A stretch of DNA of 64,000 bases from the NCBI GenBank assembly GCA_019187105.1, contig JABAQM010000001.1, forward strand, positions 744,001-808,000. Reading direction: 5' to 3'. Source of the stretch: Fimbriimonadaceae bacterium (lineage in GTDB: Bacteria; Armatimonadota; Fimbriimonadia; Fimbriimonadales; Fimbriimonadaceae). A program made the translations under genes and the position numbers. Numbering within the stretch: the stretch's first letter is position 1; each line of letters opens with the position of its first letter. Below are positions 7,100-15,746 of this stretch, one piece after another. Below the pieces are notes generated by a model. That model did no database searches and was not told where the DNA came from. It saw only the letters and a list, made by a program, of their open reading frames with translations.

Positions 7100-8839
7100 C
7101 TAACGGCCGTCGCCATAGCCAAAAACCGGAATCGGACCGTGACCCTCGAAGCCACGAATTATTCGCTCCCCGATCCGCGTCAAGATTGCTGAACCTCTGA
7201 TTTCGGCGGCAAAGGCCGGACCGAACAGCGTATCTACACCCAGGGCACGGCATTCGTCGACGAGCCGAGAGGCAAGGTGTAGCGTTGACCCGAAGCTTCG
7301 CAAGTCGCTGGTCCGGTCGGCGGTTGCCCACGAGGCCGGTATCGGGCCACATTCGATTCCGGCAATAGCTGTCTCAGCGAGTTTTGATCGCAGCTCCTCG
7401 AGGCAGGCGAGCGCAACCTCAGCATGGCTTCGGTGACCTTGAGGTCCAATTACGGCAACGATTGAGTGCGAATCGCGTACCTCAAGCTGACCGCCACAGC
7501 GGCTGATGATCGGTTCGGTAACGGCCGCGAGGGAGCCCCCGGCATCCAAACCGACAACGTCGGAACGCGCCCCCAACTCGATGAACATGACGGTGGCGTC
7601 GAGTAGTTTGCCTCCCTTCCCGGGGGCCGGAGCCCGTTGGGTCCCTATCCCTTGTCTTTTCCGCATTCCACCTTCGGCAACGAGGGCAAAGCAAGCGGCA
7701 AGGAGTACGGAAACGGTCGGCCCTACCGTGTCGAAGGCGGTGTTGGTCATCCGCAAGCCGTATTGGGGAGAGAGGACGGCGATGAGGAGTGCAACGACGA
7801 CCGTGCCAAGCAGCCAAGACGGTTTGAACGACGCCGCTCCGAAAGCCGCGACCAAAGACAGTGCCAGAGCCCAGCCGAGATTCCATTCGAGCGGCCACCG
7901 CTCGATTCCGCCCTGGTTGGGCTGTAGGGCCGTACTCACCTGGTGACCAAGAATGTCGGCCGTCGACCGGGTACCGATGGGCGTCTTATGCCGATCTTCC
8001 TGATCGCCGATGATAACGAGACGGTCTCGCGCCCAACTCAAGGAATCACCCGCGAGTAGATCCGCGAAGTTGCGGCTATCATGAACGGCCCCTTGGACCC
8101 ACATCGTCGAGTAAACGCCATCCCCTGCGGTTGGCCAAATGCGGCGGCCGGAATGCAGGCGGCAACCGTCACTGTCCTCGCGAATATCGAAAAGAGATAG
8201 GCCGAGCAATCGTAAGGTCGCGGCGAATGCTGCATGAGGAACCTCGATGCCGGTACCGGCATCGTCCAAAAACGGAATCAGGCCTACGACTTTGCCTCCC
8301 TGCACCACGAAATCTGCTGACGCCACCGTGCAGTTGGGCGCAGGCGGAACCGGCGCCGCGTAATTACCGCGGAACGCACGCTCCTGGCCAGGGTTCTTCG
8401 GTCGCGAACTCGGGGGCCGGACCAAGATGACAGCCATCGGGTTCGCCTCCGCGATCGCGCGCCGAAAGGCCTCATCTGATGCCGAAGGCGTGTCGAACGG
8501 CATCGCGAAAAGCACCACCCTCGCTCCGGCTGCCTTGAGTTTGCCGACCGCATTCACAAAGTGTTTTCGCGGCAACTGGGTGACCCCGCCTTCCAAGCGC
8601 AAGCGCTCCATGGTCGCTTGATTTACATGGAGAATCAAGACGCGAGGATCGGGCTTCAACTGCTGAAGGTCACCCTGAGAGGCGACCTCAATCCGTCCCT
8701 CAAGATCCTGCGCCCAAGTGGTTTGGATGATCAGGGCGTACGTAACGAGGACGCCAGCAATGGCAGCGAGAATGGCGGTCAAGCGCAACAGCGGCCGTGA
8801 CCAGTTCACGCCTATTCGCTCCGGCAAAGCGCCATCCAT
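7100..8839 (-). CDS. CHASE2-domain membrane protein with degenerate class III cyclase domain
   Basis: 579 residues: N-terminal membrane helix (about 19-40), extracytoplasmic CHASE2 domain (about 45-300), two to three membrane helices (about 320-400) and a C-terminal domain with the outline of a class III nucleotidyl cyclase. The catalytic residues are not conserved: the first metal Asp of FADI is Glu (VMFIELG), the KxxGD position reads RDSHS so the second Asp is His, and the transition-state Asn of VNxAxR is His (LHLASRL), though the Arg remains. It is therefore probably a receptor with a nucleotide-binding or purely signalling output, not an active cyclase. Confidence 0.8.
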   Translation of the reverse strand: MDGALPERIGVNWSRPLLRLTAILAAIAGVLVTYALIIQTTWAQDLEGRIEVASQGDLQQLKPDPRVLILHVNQATMERLRLEGGVTQLPRKHFVNAVGKLKAAGARVVLFAMPFDTPSASDEAFRRAIAEANPMAVILVRPPSSRPKNPGQERAFRGNYAAPVPPAPNCTVASADFVVQGGKVVGLIPFLDDAGTGIEVPHAAFAATLRLLGLSLFDIREDSDGCRLHSGRRIWPTAGDGVYSTMWVQGAVHDSRNFADLLAGDSLSWARDRLVIIGDQEDRHKTPIGTRSTADILGHQVSTALQPNQGGIERWPLEWNLGWALALSLVAAFGAASFKPSWLLGTVVVALLIAVLSPQYGLRMTNTAFDTVGPTVSVLLAACFALVAEGGMRKRQGIGTQRAPAPGKGGKLLDATVMFIELGARSDVVGLDAGGSLAAVTEPIISRCGGQLEVRDSHSIVAVIGPQGHRSHAEVALACLEELRSKLAETAIAGIECGPIPASWATADRTSDLRSFGSTLHLASRLVDECRALGVDTLFGPAFAAEIRGSAILTRIGERIIRGFEGHGPIPVFGYGDGR

Positions 8840-9053
8840 CGATACTGTACCTGCGTTACTGGGCTTCCTCCTAATTCAGTTTCACTGGGACCTCGGACCC
8901 AGGTTTATGACGACCACCATGCTTACATTCATTAAGCTTTTGCACTATCACTAAACGTTTCATCGGCTTCGGCTCGAAATGTTCCCACCGGCGCAACACC
9001 AATCGGCTTGCGGATCACTTTGTACACCAGGTCACCCGACCAGGACAAGAACG
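8840..9053. other. Divergent intergenic region
   Basis: 214 bases between two divergent genes, AT-richer than the surroundings around 8925-8960 (CATTAAGCTTTTGCAC). It should hold both promoters but no convincing -35/-10 pair stands out. Confidence 0.4.
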
Positions 9054-10091
9054 ATGATTTACCAAGCCGTACTCGCGATGCTGGCCGTCATGCCGGCAGA
9101 CTCGTCATTCGAGGTTTTCCAATTAGATATTAAGTCGGACAAGGGCTTCATTAAAGACAGTGAATGGGGCCGGTTCCGATTTAGGCACGATGGATTTCCC
9201 ACCGTCATGTACCTAAATGCCGTTATCGATGGCGCGTGGGTCATATCAAACCAGCCGATTTTCAGTGTAGAAGGCGTCGGAGCCGCTCAGAGCGTCGATG
9301 TCCAGTTCAATCTCATGTCGCCGCGTGGAGTAGACCGAACATCAGTCATGTTCGGCGGTTCGTTGACCCCGACACCGATTGGGGCTCCCCCTTCGATGAC
9401 GGGGCCTCTGCCGGTGTTCGAAGACATCGAAATCATTTACTCCGGCATAAAGGGCGGAGGAACTGAACCTGAATTTGCTCCCCCTCCGCTACCTCCTCCT
9501 CCCCCACCCCCCGGCGAGGATGACAAAACCAATGAGGACTTCCCGAATCAGGAAGCCGGAAAGAACGAATGCGTACCCGCCGCAGTCAGCAACAGCCTCA
9601 ACTTCCTTGCCGCCTCGAATGGCATCGGAGCCATGGATCCCGCGATGATTTCGATCGAAGCGCTGAAGCCGTGGCTGGGCTGGACGGCCGGTGGTTGCGG
9701 CTTCAGCTGGTGGCAGGGCAAAGACAACTATATGAAGCGCCGCAAGTTCCCAATCAAGACCCGCAAGATCGACGGCGACGGATTGGACGACGTCTACGAC
9801 GTGATGCCCGGCGCCGATGTCGAGATCATTCTCAGCGGTACCGGCGGTGGCATGGCCCACATGGTCGCTGTGACCGGCATCCAGCCGAACGGCTATGGCG
9901 GCTATAGCGTCCAGGTAGCCCACGACCGGAATCAGGAAAGCAAAACGGACGGCACCGAAGGGACTGACACACTCGAAACCGACGCCGAGGGCAAGGTGGT
10001 GAAGGGCCCGTGGTGGGCAGTTGGCCGAAAGATCCTTCAGACCGTCATCGAGACCTACGAGCCGCCTAAGAAGATCGGAGCAGGCGGCTAA
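9054..10091 (+). CDS. Secreted protein with C39-like cysteine peptidase domain
   Basis: 345 residues from ATG 9054 (AGGACAAGAACG before it; a start at 8979 would add a non-signal-like tail). A short hydrophobic N-terminus (IYQAVLAMLAVMPA) is followed by a beta-rich domain (about 20-130), a Pro linker with seven consecutive prolines, and a C-terminal papain-like fold. The latter shows Q166, C173 in NECVPAAVSNSL, H269 in AHMVAVTGI and D291 in AHDRN, the order Gln-Cys-His-Asp of C39-type peptidases. Substrate is unknown; a perfect hairpin follows the gene. Confidence 0.7.
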   Translation: MIYQAVLAMLAVMPADSSFEVFQLDIKSDKGFIKDSEWGRFRFRHDGFPTVMYLNAVIDGAWVISNQPIFSVEGVGAAQSVDVQFNLMSPRGVDRTSVMFGGSLTPTPIGAPPSMTGPLPVFEDIEIIYSGIKGGGTEPEFAPPPLPPPPPPPGEDDKTNEDFPNQEAGKNECVPAAVSNSLNFLAASNGIGAMDPAMISIEALKPWLGWTAGGCGFSWWQGKDNYMKRRKFPIKTRKIDGDGLDDVYDVMPGADVEIILSGTGGGMAHMVAVTGIQPNGYGGYSVQVAHDRNQESKTDGTEGTDTLETDAEGKVVKGPWWAVGRKILQTVIETYEPPKKIGAGG

Positions 10092-10110
10092 GTCCCAGTC
10101 CTTCGTTCAC

Positions 10111-10139
10111 GGAGCACCCGGCAGAGGGCCGGGTGCTCC
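10111..10139 (+). terminator. Perfect hairpin after the C39-like gene
   Basis: GGAGCACCCGGC pairs over 12 bp with GCCGGGTGCTCC, loop of 5 bases, 20 bases past the stop codon. A T-run is missing. Confidence 0.6.
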
Positions 10140-10172
10140 TACAACTTTGGGGTGAAGTAAGATCGCCCTACG

Positions 10173-11435
10173 ATGACGCTTGCCCTGATTGCTGCCTCCC
10201 TTGTTCCGACACCGATCCAGAACCAGATGATCGCAGCCCCATTGCAGGGCGCGATGAACCCGTGCGAGCCCAGCATCGCGATCAGCCAGAAAGACCCGAA
10301 CGTCGTAGTGGGCGGGGCCATCCTCGATCGGGTGATGTTCACCGCCGACGGTGGCAAGAACTGGCAGGAGACGCGGTTGCGTTCCACTTACGGAGTCCAC
10401 GGCGACCCGACCCTGATCTCTGACGTCAATGGTCACTTCTACTATTTCCATCTCTCCAATCCACCAAAGGACGGCGACTGGATCGACCGGATCGTGTGTC
10501 AGAAGTCCAAGGACGGCGGTCGGACTTGGAGCGAAGGTGTCGGGATTGGCCACAACCCACCAGCAGATCAGGACAAACAGTGGGCTGTGGCCCATCCTTC
10601 AAAGCCCACGCTGTACGTGACTTGGACCCAGTTTGAGCAGTACGGCAGCCGCGACCCCCTCAAACACAGCGACATCATGTTTAGCGGAACCGTGGATGGG
10701 GGCGACAACTGGTCGAAAGCCATGCGGATCAACGACATCCGAGGCGATTGCCTTGATGGCGACAACACCACTGAGGGAGCGGTTCCGGCAGTGACAACGG
10801 ATGGCACCGTGCATGTCGTCTGGTCGAACCGAGGCATCCTTTGGTACGACCGCAGCAAGGACGGGGGCAAGACCTGGCTACCGCACGACCGGGCGATCGG
10901 CGGCCACTACGGCGGTTGGGATATGGCCATCTCGGGCGTGAGCAGGTGCAATGGTATGCCGGTTCTGGTTGCCGACACCGGTACCGGCGCGACCAAAGGC
11001 AATCTCTACATCCTCTTTGCCGACCAGCGAATGGGAGCGAGCGATACCGACATCTTCCTCATGCGATCTGCGGACGGTGGCGAGCACTGGAGTCAGCCGG
11101 TGCGTGTGAATGGCGATGGCCCAGGCAAGCAGCAGTTCTTCCCTTGGCTAGCGATTGACCGGACGACCGGTTACCTTTACGCCGTGTACTTCGATCGGCG
11201 AGCTTACGATAACGATCAGACCGACGTCTATGTCGCCTGGTCGGTGGACGGCGGCAAGTCGTTCAAGGAGATGAAGATCAGCGAGAAGCCCTTCACGCCG
11301 ACCAACCAGGGGTTCCTGGGGGACTATAACAACATCTCGGCCCACAAGGGCGTCATCGCCCCAATTTGGACTCGAATGGACGATGGCAAGACGACCGTTT
11401 GGACTGCCATCTTCAAGCATGCAGACCTGAAGTAG
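10173..11435 (+). CDS. Sialidase-fold (BNR/Asp-box) secreted protein
   Basis: 420 residues with a short hydrophobic N-terminus. Six Asp boxes (S/T-x-D-x-G-x-x-W type) mark a six-bladed beta-propeller: FTADGGKNW, SKDGGRTW, TVDGGDNW, SKDGGKTW, SADGGEHW and SVDGGKSF. The family includes sialidases and many glycan-binding or hydrolytic exoproteins; no full sialidase catalytic set was recognised, so the substrate is open. TAAGAT lies 9 bases before the ATG, suggesting a very short or no leader. The next gene starts 2 bases after its stop. Confidence 0.75.
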   Translation: MTLALIAASLVPTPIQNQMIAAPLQGAMNPCEPSIAISQKDPNVVVGGAILDRVMFTADGGKNWQETRLRSTYGVHGDPTLISDVNGHFYYFHLSNPPKDGDWIDRIVCQKSKDGGRTWSEGVGIGHNPPADQDKQWAVAHPSKPTLYVTWTQFEQYGSRDPLKHSDIMFSGTVDGGDNWSKAMRINDIRGDCLDGDNTTEGAVPAVTTDGTVHVVWSNRGILWYDRSKDGGKTWLPHDRAIGGHYGGWDMAISGVSRCNGMPVLVADTGTGATKGNLYILFADQRMGASDTDIFLMRSADGGEHWSQPVRVNGDGPGKQQFFPWLAIDRTTGYLYAVYFDRRAYDNDQTDVYVAWSVDGGKSFKEMKISEKPFTPTNQGFLGDYNNISAHKGVIAPIWTRMDDGKTTVWTAIFKHADLK

Positions 11436-11437
11436 CC

Positions 11438-11947
11438 ATGGCAGATCTTCCTCTTCCCGCGCTTCCGGACCCGAGCTCGATGCAAAGGCTGCATCCCGCC
11501 ATTCGCAAGGTCTGGAGGTACGGCGCGATCGTTGGCGGCTTGTTCACGGTCCTCGCGCTTGCCGGTGTGGGCGCTGGAATCGGTGCAGCCATCGGTGGCA
11601 AGGCCTTGATCGGGGCGGTTGCCGGACTGGGTGTGGGCATCGTCCTGGTCGCATGGTCGGTCTCGCTAATCGAGCGGCAGTATCAGAACTGGGGCTACTT
11701 GCTCACGAACGACGCCCTCATTGCTCGCTGGGGCGTGTTCTGGCGAACGGCACGCTATGTTCCGCGCGACGCCATTCAACATGTCGACATGAACCAGGGC
11801 CCGATCGACCGGCGCAACGGTCTCGCGCAGATCCTGGTTTACACCGCGGCCACTCCAATGGCGGTCGTGACGATCCCCGGCCTCTCACTGGACGAGGCCA
11901 AACGAATCCGCGACCTCCTGCTGCCTCGGCTCGACGACACGCCATGA
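11438..11947 (+). CDS. Bacterial PH-domain membrane protein, YdbS type
   Basis: 169 residues. Two N-terminal membrane helices (about 24-75) are followed by a bPH2 domain with YLLTNDALIARWGVFWRTARYVPRDAIQHVDMNQGPIDR read in outline: the motif R-x-A-R-x-V-P-x-x-x-I-Q-H-V is typical of the YdbS/YdbT pair. Start ATG 11438 is 2 bases after the preceding stop; its own stop overlaps the next start (ATGA). The pair is widespread in Gram-positives and others; in Bacillus it affects resistance to secreted antimicrobials, role here unknown. Confidence 0.8.
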   Translation: MADLPLPALPDPSSMQRLHPAIRKVWRYGAIVGGLFTVLALAGVGAGIGAAIGGKALIGAVAGLGVGIVLVAWSVSLIERQYQNWGYLLTNDALIARWGVFWRTARYVPRDAIQHVDMNQGPIDRRNGLAQILVYTAATPMAVVTIPGLSLDEAKRIRDLLLPRLDDTP

Positions 11948-13437
11948 GGCTGCACCCTCTCTCCTTGCTCACCGGCATTCTGCAGGCCATGCGGCAGGTT
12001 TTCGGGCTGATCGTCTTCGGCGTCGCCTACTCCTTCATGGGCGTGCGCGAGGACGGCAACCTGATTCAGATCCTCTTTGTCCTTGGCTTTGGCCTGTTGT
12101 TCACGGTTGGCTCTAGCCTTAGCCGGTACCTCACGACTCGCTACGAGGTCACTCCAAGTGACGTGGTGATCGATACCGGCTGGATCTGGAAGCGGCACCG
12201 GGTCGTTCCTCGAGCTCGAATCCAAGAGGTCCATGTCGAGCAGAAGTTCCTCCATCGCATTCTCGATATCGTCGTGGTCAAAATCGAAAGCGCCGGCACT
12301 GGGGAATCCGAAGTGGTGCTGGATGCCCTGAGCCGCAAAGATGCCGATCGGCTCAAGGCGACAATTTTTGGGAACGACGCCCCGCCAATCGTGCGGACCG
12401 CCACCGCTCCTCGCGACATCGTTTACTCGATCGACGCGGTCAGGATCATGTGGTCCTCGATGCTTGAGAACCGGGCCCTCTATCTGATCGCGGGCGTCGT
12501 CGGACTCCTGACCCCGCTGCTCGAAAGCGACGCGTTCCGAGACCGGTTCTTCAAATTCGCCTTCGTGACCGGAGAACGCGTTCCCTTGCAGACCTGGATA
12601 ATGATCGGACTCTTCATCCTCATCGGGGGATGGCTGTTCAGTATCGGCCTGGGGTTCTGGCAGTATCACGGTTTCCGAATCGAACGGCATCCCAAGGGGC
12701 TCCAGATCTCCCACGGGCTGGTGAACCTGACGACCCGGGTGATATCGCCCAGGCGCGTACAAGGACTGACCATCATCCAGGGCTTCCTCTACAAGCTCGC
12801 CGGGCTCTATTCGGTTACCGTACAGTCGGCCGGGGTCAAGATATCGGAGGGAGCCATGTCCGGCCAGGGATATCTGTCTCCTGCGGCAACCGCCGAAGAG
12901 ACCTTCAAGCTCGCCGACCTCGTGTTTCCTGGCCTTGCCATTGGCGACCAGCGCGGCTGGCGATCGTTGCCGCATGTATCACCTCTTCTGTCAGCCGTAA
13001 GGACGTTTCTGGGAACCGCGCTGTTGCTCTACCTGCCCATCGCGGTCGCATACTTCGGATTCCGCCCTTACAGCCCGAACATCGGACGATTCTTCGACGC
13101 CAACGGCTGGGCGCTATGGGCGCCGGCGGCACTCTCCGTACTGTTCTCGATCATGGCCTTCGGTCGTTCGCGGGCGATTCGATACCGGATCCAGGGGGAT
13201 TTCATGATGTGGCGTCGGCGGACGCTGACGAGCTCGTTCAATACGGTTCCGATATCCCGCCTGCAGTTCTTCGAGATCGCGGAAGGCCCGTTGCAGCGAA
13301 AGCTTGGGCTCTTGTCGATCAAGACGGCGGTGCCGGGCGTCAGCTTGCCGGTCGATGATGTTGGGCCAGAGACGGTCGTTCAGCTTCGCGATGAGGCCCT
13401 CGGCATTCGCCGCCAGCATCCCGGCCGCGGCGTGTAG
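11944..13437 (+). CDS. Bacterial PH-domain membrane protein, YdbT type
   Basis: 497 residues, translationally coupled to the previous gene by ATGA overlap. It contains three bPH2 modules separated by membrane-helix pairs: the first after two helices (YEVTPSDVVIDTGWIWKRHRVVPRARIQEV), the second around residues 235-310 (GFRIERHPKGLQISHGLVN with RVISPRRVQGLTI), the third at the C-terminus (YRIQGDFMMWRRRTLTSSFNTVPISRLQF). This is the YdbT domain order. Likely forms a membrane complex with the YdbS-like partner. Confidence 0.8.
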   Translation: MRLHPLSLLTGILQAMRQVFGLIVFGVAYSFMGVREDGNLIQILFVLGFGLLFTVGSSLSRYLTTRYEVTPSDVVIDTGWIWKRHRVVPRARIQEVHVEQKFLHRILDIVVVKIESAGTGESEVVLDALSRKDADRLKATIFGNDAPPIVRTATAPRDIVYSIDAVRIMWSSMLENRALYLIAGVVGLLTPLLESDAFRDRFFKFAFVTGERVPLQTWIMIGLFILIGGWLFSIGLGFWQYHGFRIERHPKGLQISHGLVNLTTRVISPRRVQGLTIIQGFLYKLAGLYSVTVQSAGVKISEGAMSGQGYLSPAATAEETFKLADLVFPGLAIGDQRGWRSLPHVSPLLSAVRTFLGTALLLYLPIAVAYFGFRPYSPNIGRFFDANGWALWAPAALSVLFSIMAFGRSRAIRYRIQGDFMMWRRRTLTSSFNTVPISRLQFFEIAEGPLQRKLGLLSIKTAVPGVSLPVDDVGPETVVQLRDEALGIRRQHPGRGV

Positions 13438-13451
13438 CCGAGCATCACCAG

Positions 13452-13457
13452 CATAAT
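13452..13457 (+). promoter_or_regulatory. -10-like CATAAT before the Fe-S oxidoreductase
   Basis: CATAAT ends 8 bases before GTG 13466 and there is no ribosome-binding site for that codon, which again fits a leaderless message. An ATG at 13493 is the alternative start. Confidence 0.35.
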
Positions 13458-13465
13458 AACCGGAA

Positions 13466-15445
13466 GTGGAGCAAGCGACCCGGATCGAATTCATGCATCT
13501 GCCGGACTGGCAGAAGGTCCTGTTCTACGTTCTCGCCTTCGCCAGCATCGGCGTTATGTTCGCACAGATCTGGCTCCGCGCAAAGGTGTGGCGGCAGGGT
13601 CAGCCGATCGATTGGAAACCGAACTGGCTCGCCAACATTCGCACCTACATCCTGGAACAGAAGAAGGTGAGAAGCAGCCGGCCCCAGGGCGGCGCGCCGA
13701 TGCACCTGCTCATCTTCTATGGCTTCCTGAGCCTGCTTCTCGCGACCACGCTGCTCGCGGTGAACACGTATTCGCCTTGGAAGTTCCATCGGGGGACGTA
13801 CTACCTGGTGTACGAGCTAACCTTCGACCTGCTCGGCGCCCTGTTTGTCATCGGGCTGGTCTGGGCGATCGTGCGAAGAACTGGGTTCCGGCCAAAGGCT
13901 CTGACGAGCGAATGGCAGGACAACTGGGCCCTCGTCCTGCTGCTCGTGGTCGGCGTGACCGGCTACGTGCTGGAAGGCGCTCGCATCGCCAACGACCCCA
14001 AGCCATGGGACGCGTGGTCGCCGATCGGCTTCGCAACGGCGAAGCTGATGGGTTCCCTTTCCCCTTCCGTCTATCTGGGAATCTGGTGGTTCCACATGGT
14101 GTGGGTCTTCGCCTTCTTTGCCCTGATCCCACAAATGCGGCTGCGCCACATCGTGATGGCAATCCTAAGCGCCGGAGGCAAGAGCGAGCAGCCCTGGGGC
14201 GAGCTGAAGCTAATTTCGCTCGAGGAGGTCGAAACGACCGGGCAGATCGGCGTCACCCTCGCCAAAGACTATTCCCGCTGGCATTTGATGTCGCTCGACG
14301 CCTGCATGGAATGCGGGCGCTGCACCGAAGTCTGCCCCGCCCATAACGTCGGCAAGGTGCTCAATCCGAAACGGGTGGTTCAGGACATCCGCAGTGCGAT
14401 GGTGAGCCAAACCCCGGTTGCGGAAGCCGTCAGCGAGGAAGCGCTCTGGGCATGCACGACGTGCAACGCCTGTGTGGAGGCTTGCCCGGTTCTCATTCGG
14501 CACGTCGACATGATCGTCGATGCCCGCCGCAACCTCGTGGCGGAAGGCAGGCTTTCTGGCACTGCCGCCGTCGTGCTCCGGCAGATTGGGAGCACCGCCA
14601 ACGCGTGGGGCGCCCCCCGGTCCTCGCGCGAAGACTGGATGAAGGACCTCGATATTCCACTCTGCCGCGACGGCGTCGACTTCGATTGGCTCTTCTGGGT
14701 GGGGTGCGCCGGCGCAACCGACCCCGGCGCCGTCAAAACGACCAAAGCCGTCGCCGAGCTTCTCAAGAAGGCGGGGGTGAAGTTCGCCTGTCTGGGCCAG
14801 GAAGAAGCTTGCACCGGCGATCCGGCCCGCAGAATCGGCGACGAGTTCCTCTTCCAGGAGCGCGCCATGGAGAATGTCTCGGTCTTCCAAAAGTACGGCG
14901 TCAAGCGCGTGGTCACTCCGTGCCCGCACTGCTTTAACACCCTAAAGAACGAATACGGCCAGTTCGAAGGCAAGATGGAAGTCGTCCATCACACGCAGAT
15001 GCTCGCCCAGTTAATCGGCGAGGGAAAGCTGAAGGCAGCCGCTCCCGGACAGGATTCCGTGACCTATCACGATCCCTGCTACCTCGCCCGCGTGAACAAT
15101 GAAAGCGACGCCCCGCGTGCGCTGGTGGGGTCGAAGACGCACCTTAACGACGAGGTCTTCCTCGGTCAGCCCAGCGGTAACGGGGTACTGGCCGAGCCCG
15201 AACGGATCGGTCGCAAGACGCTCTGCTGCGGCGCGGGCGGCGGACGGATGTGGATGGAGGAGGAGCCGAGCCAGCGTCCCGCCAACCGCCGCGCGGAAGA
15301 GCTACTTGCCACCAGAGCGAAGACAGTGGCCGTCGGTTGCCCCTTCTGCCGCATCATGCTCGACACCGGCATCAAGCAGGCGACGGACGACGAGATACGG
15401 CTCGTGGACCTAGCCGAACTCGTTCGAGAAGCCAACCAGGGCTGA
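13466..15445 (+). CDS. Membrane-bound Fe-S oxidoreductase, HdrD/glycolate-oxidase-subunit like (CCG domains)
   Basis: 659 residues. About five N-terminal membrane helices (to residue ~230, nitrate-reductase-gamma-like), then two 4Fe-4S motifs, CMECGRCTEVCP near 280 and CTTCNACVEACP near 330, then two CCG domains (TPCPHCFNTLKNEYG; CCGAGGGRMW with GCPFCRIML). This architecture matches proteins proposed to pass electrons between ETF or other soluble donors and membrane menaquinone; the physiological donor is not evident from neighbours. Start is GTG 13466 or ATG 13493. Confidence 0.85.
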   Translation: MEQATRIEFMHLPDWQKVLFYVLAFASIGVMFAQIWLRAKVWRQGQPIDWKPNWLANIRTYILEQKKVRSSRPQGGAPMHLLIFYGFLSLLLATTLLAVNTYSPWKFHRGTYYLVYELTFDLLGALFVIGLVWAIVRRTGFRPKALTSEWQDNWALVLLLVVGVTGYVLEGARIANDPKPWDAWSPIGFATAKLMGSLSPSVYLGIWWFHMVWVFAFFALIPQMRLRHIVMAILSAGGKSEQPWGELKLISLEEVETTGQIGVTLAKDYSRWHLMSLDACMECGRCTEVCPAHNVGKVLNPKRVVQDIRSAMVSQTPVAEAVSEEALWACTTCNACVEACPVLIRHVDMIVDARRNLVAEGRLSGTAAVVLRQIGSTANAWGAPRSSREDWMKDLDIPLCRDGVDFDWLFWVGCAGATDPGAVKTTKAVAELLKKAGVKFACLGQEEACTGDPARRIGDEFLFQERAMENVSVFQKYGVKRVVTPCPHCFNTLKNEYGQFEGKMEVVHHTQMLAQLIGEGKLKAAAPGQDSVTYHDPCYLARVNNESDAPRALVGSKTHLNDEVFLGQPSGNGVLAEPERIGRKTLCCGAGGGRMWMEEEPSQRPANRRAEELLATRAKTVAVGCPFCRIMLDTGIKQATDDEIRLVDLAELVREANQG

Positions 15446-15746
15446 GTACGGCATCCGGCTGGAGATCGTGACGCTGGACGTTCTTCTTGAACCCATCCTC
15501 ATACAGTAGCTTGTGCTTGCCATAAGCTATGGCATCTACGGTGTCAATGAAGGAATGCCTGACAGCACCGGGTATCGCCTCCTTCGAAATCGGTGACCGC
15601 GGCTTCGATGGTCGGCGAGAGCGCAGTCTCGGCACTTGCATCGTCATCGTTCCACCGAAAGACCCACCGTCATGAGGAATACTCCTCGCAAGCGTAGCAT
15701 CGTGCGCCCCACGGGTCGGCGATGCGGCCCGTCGGGGAAAAGCGAT
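15446..15746. other. Intergenic region without a convincing gene
   Basis: 301 bases between the Fe-S protein and the regulator. A short + strand frame (15528-15674, about 48 codons) and a longer - strand frame are open, but neither has a ribosome-binding site or recognisable motifs. No hairpin or promoter stood out. Confidence 0.4.

Noticed and set aside
11839-12975. Long - strand frame (378 codons) opposite the PH-domain genes
   Set aside because: Shadow frame of the YdbS/YdbT-like genes, low-complexity, no motif.
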